A stretch of DNA of 64,000 nucleotides from assembly GCA_934622035.1 (NCBI GenBank), contig CAKTVG010000005.1, positions 1-64,000 on the forward strand, written 5' to 3'. Origin of the DNA: an uncultured Oscillospiraceae bacterium (GTDB lineage Bacteria; Bacillota; Clostridia; Oscillospirales; Oscillospiraceae). The translations under genes were made by a program, and so were the position numbers. The notes under the pieces are model-generated. The model did not search any database. It worked only from the letters and a program-made list of their open reading frames with translations, and had not been told where the DNA came from. Below are positions 43,201-52,361 of the stretch, one piece after another (position 1 is the first letter of the stretch; every line of letters begins with the position of its first letter).

Positions 43201-44387
43201 TGCGTCTGATTCGATATTTTCGCGGCTATGCGCTTCTGAGAATCACCTGCGCCGCGCCGGAGCAGTGCCTTAACCGGCTGAGCGAGGCGGGGATTCGCTT
43301 CTGGGGAATTGCGCGGGAGGACGGCCTGCATGTTACGGTCTATGTCCTGCAAAAGGATATCGTCTCGGCGCGCCGTTTGGTGCTGCGCTGCCTCGGGGAT
43401 GCGCAGATTGTGCGGACGTTTGGATTTCGCCGGCGCTATGGCGGGCTGAAGCGGCGGCCGGTTCTGGTGCTCGGGCTGCTTCTTGCGCTGTTTGCGACCT
43501 TCTTTTTGCAGCGCTATGTCTGGACCGTCGATGTGCAGGGACAGGAAACGCTGCACGAGGAGGAGATTCTGCGCGCGCTGGAAGAGCTTGGCATCGGCCC
43601 CGGCACCTGCGGCGCGGACATCGACCAGCAGCTCACCAAGCACCGCATGCTCAATCTCCTGCCGCAGCTGTCCTGGATCGCGGTCAACCGTAGCGGCGGC
43701 AGGCTGCAAGTGCTCGTGACGGAGCGGCTTTCACCGCAGCCGCAGCGGCCGCAGTACGCCGTGGCAAACGTTGTTGCCGCCCGTGACGGCGTTTTGACGG
43801 ACATTTCCGTTCTGGAGGGCATGAAGCTCTGCTTCAAGGGGCAGGCGGTGCGCGAGGGGCAGCTTCTGGTTTCCGGCTATGAGGACTATGGGCTGATGGT
43901 GCGCGCCGTTTGCGCCAATGCAGAAATCTATGCGACTACCTGGCATGCGGGAACGCTTGTCATGCTCCAAACAGAGCAGGTCAAGCGCTATACCGGCCGC
44001 GTCTGGACGCAGCGGACGCTGATCGTCGGAAGAAAAAGAATAAATTTATCCGGAAACAGTGGAATTCCGGTGGGGAATTGTGATAAAATGATAAACGAGA
44101 AAAGCTTGTCGCTTCCGGGCGGGCGGACATTTCGCGTTGCCGTAGAGACGGCGACATACCGCGAATACCGTCTCGAGCCCCGCGCGGCGGACGAAGCGGC
44201 TGCACAGGAGCGCCTTTTGACCGCCTGGCAGCACGGCACCAAGGAAAGCATGATCGCAGGGGAGCTGCAAAGCACGCAGACGTCCTTTCTGACCTCGGAG
44301 GGACTTTACATTCTGCATGCGGAAAGCGCCTGCCGGGAGATGATCGCCCGGATTGTCCCTGTGACGGAGATAAGGAGAACACCATGA
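43197..44387 (+). CDS. yqfD: Sporulation protein YqfD (396 aa)
   Basis: Usual partner of YqfC. An N-terminal cytosolic part with GIRFWGIAREDG is followed by one membrane span (about 84-101), then the outside domain with VQGQETLHEEEIL and GADIDQQLTKHRMLNLLPQLSWIAVNRSG. Length is typical. Overlaps yqfC and phoH with ATGA junctions. Confidence 0.9.
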   Translation: MMRLIRYFRGYALLRITCAAPEQCLNRLSEAGIRFWGIAREDGLHVTVYVLQKDIVSARRLVLRCLGDAQIVRTFGFRRRYGGLKRRPVLVLGLLLALFATFFLQRYVWTVDVQGQETLHEEEILRALEELGIGPGTCGADIDQQLTKHRMLNLLPQLSWIAVNRSGGRLQVLVTERLSPQPQRPQYAVANVVAARDGVLTDISVLEGMKLCFKGQAVREGQLLVSGYEDYGLMVRAVCANAEIYATTWHAGTLVMLQTEQVKRYTGRVWTQRTLIVGRKRINLSGNSGIPVGNCDKMINEKSLSLPGGRTFRVAVETATYREYRLEPRAADEAAAQERLLTAWQHGTKESMIAGELQSTQTSFLTSEGLYILHAESACREMIARIVPVTEIRRTP

Positions 44388-45382
44388 GCGAAAGAATCAT
44401 CAATGCCGAACGCATCGAGCAGATCATCAACGTTTTCGGCTCCTTTGATGAGAATATCAAACGAATTGAGCAGACCTATCAGGTACGCATCACCAACCGC
44501 GGCACGGAGCTGAAAATCTCCGGTGACGAGGAGGCTGCCGATAAGGGCGCGCGCGCCATCGAGGGCCTGCTGACGCTGGCCGCCAAGGGCGAGACGATAG
44601 ACGAGCAGAAGGTTCGCTATTTGATCGATCTGGTTTCCAGCGGCAACGACGACAAAATCGCCGAAATGGCGAAGGACGTCGTCTGCATCACGGCCAAGGG
44701 CCGACCGGTCAAGGCCAAAACGCTGGGGCAGCAGCGCTATATGAAGGCCATTCAGAAAAATACGATTACCATCGGCGTCGGCCCCGCCGGTACGGGCAAA
44801 ACCTATCTTGCCGTTGCTGCCGCCGTCGCAGCCTTCCGCGAAAAGGCGGTCAACCGCATTATCCTGACGCGCCCGGCGGTCGAGGCCGGGGAGCGGCTGG
44901 GCTTTCTGCCCGGCGATTTGCAGAACAAGGTCGATCCCTATCTGCGCCCGCTGTACGACGCGCTGTATGACATGCTCGGCGCGGAAACCTATCAGAAATA
45001 TCTGGAACGCGGCAATATCGAGGTCGCGCCGCTGGCTTACATGCGCGGCCGCACGCTCGACGACAGCTTCATCATCCTCGACGAGGCGCAGAATACGACG
45101 CGAGAGCAGATGAAAATGTTCCTGACGCGCCTGGGCTTCGGCTCCAAGATCGTCATCACCGGCGACGTGACCCAGATCGACCTGCCGGGCGACAAGGTCA
45201 GCGGCCTGAAGGATGCGGTGCGGATCCTGGAAAACATTCCGGACATCGCCATCTGCCGCCTGACGGCAAGCGACGTTGTGCGCCATGCACTGGTGCAGCG
45301 GATCATTGCCGCCTATGAGACGGGGGAAAAGAAGCCCCTGCCCGCACAGAAAAAAGTTTATAGAAGGAAGTACGAAAAATGA
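44384..45382 (+). CDS. phoH: PhoH-like ATPase (332 aa)
   Basis: P-loop ATPase paired with YbeY in rRNA and RNA metabolism. The Walker A is GPAGTGKTYLA, followed by ILTRPAVEAGERLGFLPGDL and FIILDEAQNTTREQMKMFLTRLG (Walker B), then VITGDVTQIDLP. The N-terminal 100 residues include a KH-like segment. Overlaps ybeY by 4 bp. Confidence 0.95.
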   Translation: MSERIINAERIEQIINVFGSFDENIKRIEQTYQVRITNRGTELKISGDEEAADKGARAIEGLLTLAAKGETIDEQKVRYLIDLVSSGNDDKIAEMAKDVVCITAKGRPVKAKTLGQQRYMKAIQKNTITIGVGPAGTGKTYLAVAAAVAAFREKAVNRIILTRPAVEAGERLGFLPGDLQNKVDPYLRPLYDALYDMLGAETYQKYLERGNIEVAPLAYMRGRTLDDSFIILDEAQNTTREQMKMFLTRLGFGSKIVITGDVTQIDLPGDKVSGLKDAVRILENIPDIAICRLTASDVVRHALVQRIIAAYETGEKKPLPAQKKVYRRKYEK

Positions 45383-45873
45383 AGCATCAGATAATCGTGC
45401 GCTATGCCAACCGCAGAGATAAAAGCCCTGCGCTGACGGTGCATCTGCACCGCTGCATTTCTGCGGCACTGGAAGCGGAGGGCGTAAACGTCCCCTGTGA
45501 GATCAATGTGCTTGTGACGGACGACGAGGGCATCCGCGCCATCAACCGCGCCATGCGCAATGTCGACAGCGCGACGGATGTGCTGTCCTTCCCGATGTTT
45601 CAGTTCACCCCCGGCGCCTTCCCGGAAGACGTCAGCGAGGACATCGACCCGCAGACGGGTCTTCTGCCGCTGGGCGATATGGCAATCTCTCTGGAGCGTG
45701 CCAGAGATCAGGCAAAGCGCTTCGGCAATACGACGCGCCGCGAGATCGGCTATTTGACCATCCATTCCATTCTGCATCTTCTGGGCTATGACCACATGGA
45801 CGAGGGTGAGCAGAAGCGGCAGATGCGCACGCGCGAGGAGATCATCGCAGCGGGCCTGGGATTACAAAGATAA
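45379..45873 (+). CDS. ybeY: Endoribonuclease YbeY (164 aa)
   Basis: Metal-dependent RNase for 16S rRNA 3' processing and ribosome quality control. The zinc motif HSILHLLGYDHMDEGE supplies three His. TDVLSFPM and LGDMAIS are family segments. Overlaps phoH and is followed by era after 12 bp. Confidence 0.95.
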   Translation: MKHQIIVRYANRRDKSPALTVHLHRCISAALEAEGVNVPCEINVLVTDDEGIRAINRAMRNVDSATDVLSFPMFQFTPGAFPEDVSEDIDPQTGLLPLGDMAISLERARDQAKRFGNTTRREIGYLTIHSILHLLGYDHMDEGEQKRQMRTREEIIAAGLGLQR

Positions 45874-45885
45874 CAGGAGAACAGT

Positions 45886-46770
45886 ATGCATACGAAATCA
45901 GCCATGATTACCATTGCCGGACGGCCGAATGTGGGGAAATCCACGCTCATCAACCGTCTGGTGGGCGAGAAGATCGCCATTGTTTCCAATAAGCCGCAGA
46001 CCACGCGCAACCGCATCTGCGGCGTCGTGACGCGCGGCGATACGCAGTTTGTCTTCATTGACACGCCGGGCTTCCATAAGCCGCGCACCCGTCTCGGCGA
46101 CTATATGGTCGAGGTCGTGCACGAATCCGTCGCAGATGTGGACGCCATTTTGCTCATGGTCGAGCCGATTGCCCACGTCGGCCCGCAGGAGGAGGCACTC
46201 ATCGCGGACATCGCCGCAACGGGCGCGCCGGCGATTCTTGTCATCAATAAGATCGACACCGTGGAAAAAGAGAGCCTGCTCGCCGTAATTGCGGCCTATT
46301 CCGAGCGCTATTCCTTTGATGCGGTGCTGCCAATCTCCGCGCGCTATAAGGACGGCGTGAACGAGCTGCTGCGCGAATGCGAAAAATATGCGGCGCCGGG
46401 GCCGTTCCTGTTCCCGGAGGACGTCGTTTCCGATCAGCCGGAGCGGCAGGTGATCGCGGAGATCATCCGCGAAAAGCTCCTGTGGAATCTGGAGCGAGAG
46501 ATCCCGCACGGCACGGCCGTGGAGATCACGAAGTTTTCCGAACGGGATAACGGCGTCGTCGATGTGGATGCGACGATTTACTGCGAAAAAGCCAGCCATA
46601 AGGGCATCATCATCGGAAAAAACGGCGCGATGCTCAAAAAAATCAGCACTGCCGCCCGTGAGGACTGTGAGCGCTTTATGGGAACCAAGGTCTTTTTGCA
46701 GACCTGGGTCAAGGTCAAGGAAAACTGGCGCGACAGCCAGCACATGATCCGCAACTTCGGTTACGAATAA
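45886..46770 (+). CDS. era: GTPase Era (294 aa)
   Basis: Essential 30S assembly GTPase. G1 is GRPNVGKST, G3 DTPGFH, G4 NKID; the KH domain near the C-terminus contains KGIIIGKNGAMLKKI, which binds the 16S 3' end. No dgkA or cdd gene intervenes from ybeY, unlike Bacillus. Confidence 0.97.
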   Translation: MHTKSAMITIAGRPNVGKSTLINRLVGEKIAIVSNKPQTTRNRICGVVTRGDTQFVFIDTPGFHKPRTRLGDYMVEVVHESVADVDAILLMVEPIAHVGPQEEALIADIAATGAPAILVINKIDTVEKESLLAVIAAYSERYSFDAVLPISARYKDGVNELLRECEKYAAPGPFLFPEDVVSDQPERQVIAEIIREKLLWNLEREIPHGTAVEITKFSERDNGVVDVDATIYCEKASHKGIIIGKNGAMLKKISTAAREDCERFMGTKVFLQTWVKVKENWRDSQHMIRNFGYE

Positions 46771-46835
46771 CTTTCCAGACATACTGCGCCGCATTTGGCG
46801 AATCCTAAGGTCAGACGCTTTAGGAGGTTCGACCG

Positions 46836-46922
46836 ATGGATGCCGCATTTTTCTGGACGCTGTTTTTGGAGACGGGGGCGCCGGAGGCGTACCTGCTCGC
46901 CAAGAAACGAGAACACAAATGA
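46836..46922 (+). CDS. YqzL-like microprotein (28 aa)
   Basis: MDAAFFWTLFLETGAPEAYL followed by LAKKREHK, with the TTAGGAGG ribosome site eight bases before the ATG. The pattern FW..F..TG.PE.YLL.KK and its place between era and recO match the YqzL family. Function unknown. The 65 bp upstream show a possible weak hairpin that ends in the ribosome site. Confidence 0.8.
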   Translation: MDAAFFWTLFLETGAPEAYLLAKKREHK

Positions 46923-46962
46923 AAGCCTGCCGCGACGGCGGCATACATAGGCAGGAGCGTAT

Positions 46963-47718
46963 ATGTATCTCAAAACCGACGGGATCGTGCTGCGCGAGAC
47001 GCAGTATAAGGACAACGACAAGCTGCTGACGCTGCTCACGCGCGACGCAGGACAGCTCACCGCAAAGGCAAGGGGCGTGAAAAGCAGGTCGAGCAAGCTG
47101 CGCGCGGGCTGTCAGCTTCTGACCTTTTCCGAATTCACGCTGCTGGATTATAATGGCCGGTATACCGTGACCGAGGCGACGCCGAAGGAAATGTTTTCCC
47201 CGCTGGGGGAGGATGTGGAGCTGCTGTCGCTGGCCTCCTATTTTGCCCAGGTGACGGAGACGATCTCCCAGGAGGATGCGCCGGATTCGGAGCTTTTGTC
47301 GCTGCTGCTCAACTGCCTGTATGTTCTCTCGCGCGGGACGCATGCGCAGACGCTCGTCAAGGCGGTGTTTGAGCTAAGAGTGATGTGCCTTGAGGGCTAT
47401 CTGCCGGATCTCTCCGGCTGCGCCGTCTGCGGCAGCCCGGAGGCCGACAGGTTCAATATCACGCAGGGCGTGCTGCAATGCGCCGGCTGCCGCAGCGGGG
47501 AGACGGACGGCATCCGCATGCCGCTGACCGCGTCCACGCTTGCCGCCATGCGGTATATCGCATCCGCGCCCCTGAAAAAGCTCTTCTCCTTCCGACTGTC
47601 CGACGAGGCTGCGCAGGCGCTCAGCGGCATCACGGAGAGCTATCTCTGCACCAAGCTGGAGCGCGGCTTTTACACTTTGGATTTTTATAAATCCCTTTTC
47701 CTGGAGTTAAACAAATGA
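46963..47718 (+). CDS. recO: DNA repair protein RecO (251 aa)
   Basis: Loads RecA on SSB-coated DNA in the RecFOR pathway. The OB fold start is TDGIVLRETQYKDNDKLLTLLT, and a CAVC...CAGC zinc-type motif lies at about residues 150-172. Length normal. Its stop overlaps the mutS2 start (ATGA). Confidence 0.93.
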   Translation: MYLKTDGIVLRETQYKDNDKLLTLLTRDAGQLTAKARGVKSRSSKLRAGCQLLTFSEFTLLDYNGRYTVTEATPKEMFSPLGEDVELLSLASYFAQVTETISQEDAPDSELLSLLLNCLYVLSRGTHAQTLVKAVFELRVMCLEGYLPDLSGCAVCGSPEADRFNITQGVLQCAGCRSGETDGIRMPLTASTLAAMRYIASAPLKKLFSFRLSDEAAQALSGITESYLCTKLERGFYTLDFYKSLFLELNK

Positions 47719-50087
47719 CAGAACTATATGAAAAATCAATGAAAAAGCTGGAATTGGACACCGTCCTTTCCAAGCTTGCCGACTGCGCCGTGAGCGAGGA
47801 GGCCAAGGAGCGCTGCCGTGCACTTCTTCCGCTTTCGGATGCAGAGGATATTCGCAGGCTTCTGGCGCAGACCAGCGCCGCCTGCAGGATGATGACGCTC
47901 AAGGGCGCACCCGGCTTTCAGGATGTGCGCGAGGTCGGCGCGTCTCTGGAGCGGGCGGACCGCGGTGGCTGCCTGACCCCGGCGGAGCTGCTGCGCATTG
48001 CGGGCGTGCTTCGGTGTATCCGCAGCGTCAAGGCGTATTACAACAGCGACAGCACGGAAAGCGTGCTGGACGTCTATTTTCAGGAGCTTTCACCCAACCG
48101 CTATCTGGAGGATAAAATCACGAATTCCATCCTCTCCGAGGAGGAGATCGCGGATGCGGCGAGCAGCGAACTGGCCGATATCCGCCGCCATATGCGCATC
48201 CAGAGCGCAAGGGTCAAGGAGTCTCTGCAAAAGATCATCTCCTCGCCCTCCTATGCCAAATACCTGCGCGACCCCATCATTACACTGCGGGGCGACCGCT
48301 ATGTCGTGCCGGTCAAGAGTGAGTACAAATCCGAGATTCCCGGCCTGATCCACGATGTTTCCTCCACGGGAAGCACGTTTTTCATCGAGCCGATGTCGGC
48401 GGTCAACGCCAACAATGCGCTGCGCGAGCTGCTCATCCGGGAGAAAAAGGAGATCGAGCGCATTCTGGCGGAGCTTTCGGCGGAGGCGGCGACCTTCCGC
48501 GAGAGTATCTGCCACAGCTATGAGATGCTCATTATTCTTGACGTGATTTTTGCGAAGGCGCGCTATTCTCTGCGCATCGACGGCATGGAGCCGGAAATCT
48601 GCGAGAGCGCATCCATGGAGTTGGTGCGTGCGCGCCACCCGCTGATCGACCGGAAAAAGGTGGTTCCCATCAGCGTGCGGCTCGGAAGCGACTTCGACAC
48701 GCTGATCATCACCGGCCCGAACACCGGCGGCAAGACCGTCACACTGAAAACCATCGGCCTTCTGACCTTAATGGCAGAGTGCGGCCTGCACATTCCCGCC
48801 GACCATGGCAGCGCAATCGCCGTATTTGACCGCGTCCTGGCGGACATCGGCGATGAGCAGTCCATTGAGCAGTCGCTTTCCACCTTCTCCGCGCATATGA
48901 AAAATATTGTGGAGATCGTTGGCCAATGTGACGAACGGACGCTCGTGCTCTTTGACGAGTTGGGCGCCGGCACGGACCCCGCCGAGGGCGCGGCGCTGGC
49001 CATTGCGCTGATCGAATCCTGCCGCGGCTGCGGCAGCCGTGTCGCCGCGACGACGCATTATGCGGAGCTGAAACTCTATGCCATGCGCACAAAGGGCGTT
49101 ATGAACGCCTCGTGCGAGTTCGACGTAGAGACGCTGCGCCCGACCTACCGTCTGCTCATCGGCATCCCCGGCAAATCCAACGCCTTTGCCATTGCGCGCC
49201 GGCTGGGCCTTGCGGAGGGTATCATCGACAAGGCAAAGAGCTATGTCAACGAAAACGACCGCAATTTTGAGGACGTTCTCAATCAGCTCGAGCAGCAGCG
49301 CCAGCAGATGGAGGCTGCGAAGCTGGAGGCCGAGCGCCTGCGGCTGGAAACCGAGCAGATGAAGGAAAAATCCGAGGCATATTACGACGAGATCAAGCGC
49401 GAGCGTGAAAAGGCCGTGCGCAGTGCGCGTGCGGAGGCGCAGCGGATCATCGACGACGCGCGCCGCACCTCCAGCGAGGTGGCTGAGGAGCTCAAGCAGC
49501 TGCGCAAGCAGATGAAGGACGGCGCGGACGTGCAGGGCAGCAACGCCAGGCAGGCGGAGCTGCGCCGGAAGCTCAACGAGGCGGAGGACGCGCTTTCCGA
49601 CCGGCAGAAGCCGCAGGCACGGCCGGAGCCTGCCCGCGCAATCAAGGTGGGCGACACGGTCGAGCTGCTGCGCTTCGGCACAAGAGCGCAGGTGCTGTCC
49701 ATCCTCAAGGACGGCTCTTACGAATTGCAGGCGGGAATCATGAAGGTTACCGCCAAGCCGGATGAGGTCTATCTGATCGAGGAGACGAAGCAGCAGGCGA
49801 AGAAGATCATCGAGCGCACAAAGCGGGAGTTCCGCAGCGCGGGCGCGGCGACGGAGCTGGATCTGCGCGGCATGAGTGCGGACGAGGCGGTCGCGACGCT
49901 TTCGGTTTTTCTGGACAACGCCATGCTGGCGAATCTCTCCTCCGTGCGGATCATCCATGGAAAGGGAACGGGCGTCCTGCGCAAGGCCGTACAGGACGAA
50001 CTCAAGCACAACCGCGCAGTCAAGCGCTACCGCCTCGGCGTCTACGGCGAGGGCGAGGACGGCGTGACAATCGCGGAATTGGGATAA
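47715..50087 (+). CDS. mutS2: Endonuclease MutS2 (790 aa)
   Basis: Acts on recombination intermediates or collided ribosomes. ATPase motifs GPNTGGKTVTLKTIG and LVLFDELGAGTDPAEGAAL are intact; a long coiled coil lies at about 520-640. The Smr nuclease domain at the end has ELDLRGMSADEAV and IIHGKGTGVLR. Last gene of the run that starts at yqfC. No strong terminator was found after it. Confidence 0.95.
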   Translation: MTELYEKSMKKLELDTVLSKLADCAVSEEAKERCRALLPLSDAEDIRRLLAQTSAACRMMTLKGAPGFQDVREVGASLERADRGGCLTPAELLRIAGVLRCIRSVKAYYNSDSTESVLDVYFQELSPNRYLEDKITNSILSEEEIADAASSELADIRRHMRIQSARVKESLQKIISSPSYAKYLRDPIITLRGDRYVVPVKSEYKSEIPGLIHDVSSTGSTFFIEPMSAVNANNALRELLIREKKEIERILAELSAEAATFRESICHSYEMLIILDVIFAKARYSLRIDGMEPEICESASMELVRARHPLIDRKKVVPISVRLGSDFDTLIITGPNTGGKTVTLKTIGLLTLMAECGLHIPADHGSAIAVFDRVLADIGDEQSIEQSLSTFSAHMKNIVEIVGQCDERTLVLFDELGAGTDPAEGAALAIALIESCRGCGSRVAATTHYAELKLYAMRTKGVMNASCEFDVETLRPTYRLLIGIPGKSNAFAIARRLGLAEGIIDKAKSYVNENDRNFEDVLNQLEQQRQQMEAAKLEAERLRLETEQMKEKSEAYYDEIKREREKAVRSARAEAQRIIDDARRTSSEVAEELKQLRKQMKDGADVQGSNARQAELRRKLNEAEDALSDRQKPQARPEPARAIKVGDTVELLRFGTRAQVLSILKDGSYELQAGIMKVTAKPDEVYLIEETKQQAKKIIERTKREFRSAGAATELDLRGMSADEAVATLSVFLDNAMLANLSSVRIIHGKGTGVLRKAVQDELKHNRAVKRYRLGVYGEGEDGVTIAELG

Positions 50088-50135
50088 AATCGGGATGCTG
50101 CTTTTTGAATGTTTCTAATTTTTTTTGAAAATCTG

Positions 50136-50164
50136 TTGACCAATTGTTTCAAATTTGTTATAGT
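50136..50164 (+). promoter_or_regulatory. Sigma-A promoter of the HPr-like gene
   Basis: TTGACC (50136-50141), 17 bp, TATAGT (50159-50164), in an AT-rich stretch unlike its surroundings. Confidence 0.8.
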
Positions 50165-50214
50165 TTATTGCAGACATACAATCGGCGGATTGTAACTTTG
50201 AAGGAGTGACGCGC

Positions 50215-50475
50215 ATGTACACAGAAAAAACAGTCGTAAAGTGTGAATCCGGACTTCACAATAAGCAGGCGACCTATTTCATTCAGAAGGCGAATGAATT
50301 CCGCTCCAGCATCTGGATCGAGGCGGACGACCGCAAGATCAATGCAAAGAGCCTGCTCGGCGTGCTTTCCATGGGAATCACCACGGGTACGGAGATCTCC
50401 CTGATTGCGGACGGCTCCGACGAGGTTGCGGCAGTCAAATCGCTTGCTGCGATGCTCGTCAAGGATATTTACTGA
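50215..50475 (+). CDS. HPr-family phosphocarrier, variant active site (86 aa)
   Basis: H15 is kept in SGLHNKQAT, but the usual ARP after it is NKQ; S46 is at the HPr kinase position in NAKSLLGVLSMGI. It has its own promoter and terminator and no EI beside it. It could be the housekeeping HPr of this lineage, or a Crh-like regulator that still has the His. ATG at 50215 is eight bases after AAGGAG; the GTG at 50206 overlaps that site. Confidence 0.85.
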   Translation: MYTEKTVVKCESGLHNKQATYFIQKANEFRSSIWIEADDRKINAKSLLGVLSMGITTGTEISLIADGSDEVAAVKSLAAMLVKDIY

Positions 50476-50482
50476 GGTTTGA

Positions 50483-50531
50483 GGCTGCCCCAAACGCCGC
50501 TGAAAGGGCGTCTGGGGCGCCTTTCTTTTTT
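50483..50531 (+). terminator. Terminator of the HPr-like gene
   Basis: A branched GC-rich stem (GGCTGCCCCAAACGCC with GGGCGTCTGGGGCGCC) and the run TTTCTTTTTT, ending four bases before the uvrC ATG. Confidence 0.75.
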
Positions 50532-50534
50532 GGT

Positions 50535-52361
50535 ATGACGAAGGAAGAACTGAAGCTTGCGGCGCTGTCGCTGCCCTACGAGCCGGGCGTCTATCTGATG
50601 AAGGACGCGGCGGATCGGGTGATTTACGTCGGCAAGGCGAAAAAACTGAAAAACCGTGTGACGCAGTATTTTCAGGAGACGTCCTCCCATACGCCAAAAA
50701 CGCGGCGGATGGTCTCTCAGGTCGATCACTTCGAGACGATTGCCGCCGCGACGGAATTTGAGGCGCTGGTGCTCGAATGCTCTCTCATCAAGCACTATAT
50801 GCCCAAATACAATATCCTGCTCAAGGATGATAAGGGCTATCCCTATCTGCGCATCGACCTGCGGGAGGACTACCCCGTCATCACACTGGCAACCCGCGTC
50901 CGTGAGGACGGCGCGCGCTATTTCGGACCCTACGGCAGCCGCGGCCGCTCTCAGCAGGTGATCGACGCCATCCGGACGACCTTCCGCTTGCCGGGCTGCT
51001 CGAAAAAATTCCCACGTGACCTCGGCAAGGAGCGCCCCTGCCTGAATTTTCAGATGAACAAATGCGACGGTTGGTGCCGCCCCGGCATGAAGCAGACGGA
51101 GTATCACGACCGGCTCGAGCAGGCGGCGCGCCTGCTGGAGGGAAAGTACCAGAGCCTTGCAGACGAGCTGAAGACGCAGATGGAGGAAGCGGCCGAGCAC
51201 CTGGAATTTGAACGCGCGGCGGAGCTGCGCGACCGCATGCAGGCCATTGCTTCTCTCGGCCAGCGGCAGCTTGTTACCGCCGGAACCATGGCGGACACCG
51301 ACGTCATCGGCTGGTATCAGACCGAGGCAAAGGCGTGCTTTGCCGTGCTGCATTTTATCCGCGGCAATCTGATGGACAAGGACTATGAGGTTCTGCCTGT
51401 GCCGGACGCGGATGAGGACGCGCTGTCGTCCCTCGTAAAGCAATACTATTTGCAGCGGCAGGCCGCGCCGAAGCGTATTCTGCTGCCTGCGCCCATGGAG
51501 GACGCGGCGCCCTTTGCACAGCTGTTAAAGGAAAAGCTGGATAAGAATGTTTCCATTCTCGTGCCGCAGCGAGGCGACGGCAAGCGCCTTGCGGAGCTGG
51601 CGGAGAAGAACGCCCGCGAGGAGGCCGAACGTGCCACAACCGCGGCCGAGCGCCTGAACGGCACGCTCGTGCTGCTGCAAAACATGCTGCGCCTGTCCGC
51701 GCCGCTGCGCCGCATGGAGGCCTATGACATCTCCAATACCGCCGGGACGGACATTGTCGCATCCATGACGGTCTTCGTGGACGGCAAGCCGAAAAAATCG
51801 GATTATAAGCGCTTTAAGCTGGAGAATATGGAGGATCAGGACGACTATGCCTCCATGCGTCAGGTGCTCTGCCGCCGCTTCTGCCATTATCTGGACGGTG
51901 ATAAGGGCTTCGACGAAAGGCCGGACGTCCTGCTCATCGACGGCGGCGCCGTCCATGCCGAGACGGTGCGCGAGGCGCTGGCACAAATGGGGATCGTTTT
52001 GCCGGTCTTCGGCATGGTCAAGGACAACCGCCATCGCACCCGCGCGCTTGTTACGCCGCAGGGCGAGGAGATTGGCATCCAGAGCATCCCCGCCGTCTTT
52101 GCCCTGATCGGAAGAATTCAGGAGGAGACGCACCGCTTTGCCATTACCTATCACCGCCAGCTGCGCAGCAAGCATGTGCGCGGCTCGAGTCTGGATGCCA
52201 TTGAAGGAATCGGCGAGAAGCGGCGTAATCTGCTGCTGAAAAGGTTCAAGTCCGTCGTGGCCATCCGTGAAGCCGGGCTGGAGGAGCTTCAGCAGTGTCT
52301 GCCCGCGTCTGCCGCAAGAGCGGTTTATGACTATTTTCATCCACAGGAGCCAACGCCATGA
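50535..52361 (+). CDS. uvrC: Excinuclease ABC subunit C (608 aa)
   Basis: Makes both incisions in nucleotide excision repair. The GIY-YIG domain is at the start (PGVYLMKDAADRVIYVGKAKKLKNR), the UVR motif at about 208-235, the RNase H-like C-terminal nuclease (YDISNTAGTDIVASM, LLIDGGAVHAE) and a helix-hairpin-helix end (LDAIEGIGEKRRNLLLKRF). The ATG has no ribosome site and lies just after the HPr terminator; the family N-terminus supports it. Confidence 0.95.
   Translation: MTKEELKLAALSLPYEPGVYLMKDAADRVIYVGKAKKLKNRVTQYFQETSSHTPKTRRMVSQVDHFETIAAATEFEALVLECSLIKHYMPKYNILLKDDKGYPYLRIDLREDYPVITLATRVREDGARYFGPYGSRGRSQQVIDAIRTTFRLPGCSKKFPRDLGKERPCLNFQMNKCDGWCRPGMKQTEYHDRLEQAARLLEGKYQSLADELKTQMEEAAEHLEFERAAELRDRMQAIASLGQRQLVTAGTMADTDVIGWYQTEAKACFAVLHFIRGNLMDKDYEVLPVPDADEDALSSLVKQYYLQRQAAPKRILLPAPMEDAAPFAQLLKEKLDKNVSILVPQRGDGKRLAELAEKNAREEAERATTAAERLNGTLVLLQNMLRLSAPLRRMEAYDISNTAGTDIVASMTVFVDGKPKKSDYKRFKLENMEDQDDYASMRQVLCRRFCHYLDGDKGFDERPDVLLIDGGAVHAETVREALAQMGIVLPVFGMVKDNRHRTRALVTPQGEEIGIQSIPAVFALIGRIQEETHRFAITYHRQLRSKHVRGSSLDAIEGIGEKRRNLLLKRFKSVVAIREAGLEELQQCLPASAARAVYDYFHPQEPTP

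Noticed and set aside
50215..50475. HPr-like protein as a Crh without active His
   Set aside because: His15 is present, so it can in principle take part in phosphotransfer.
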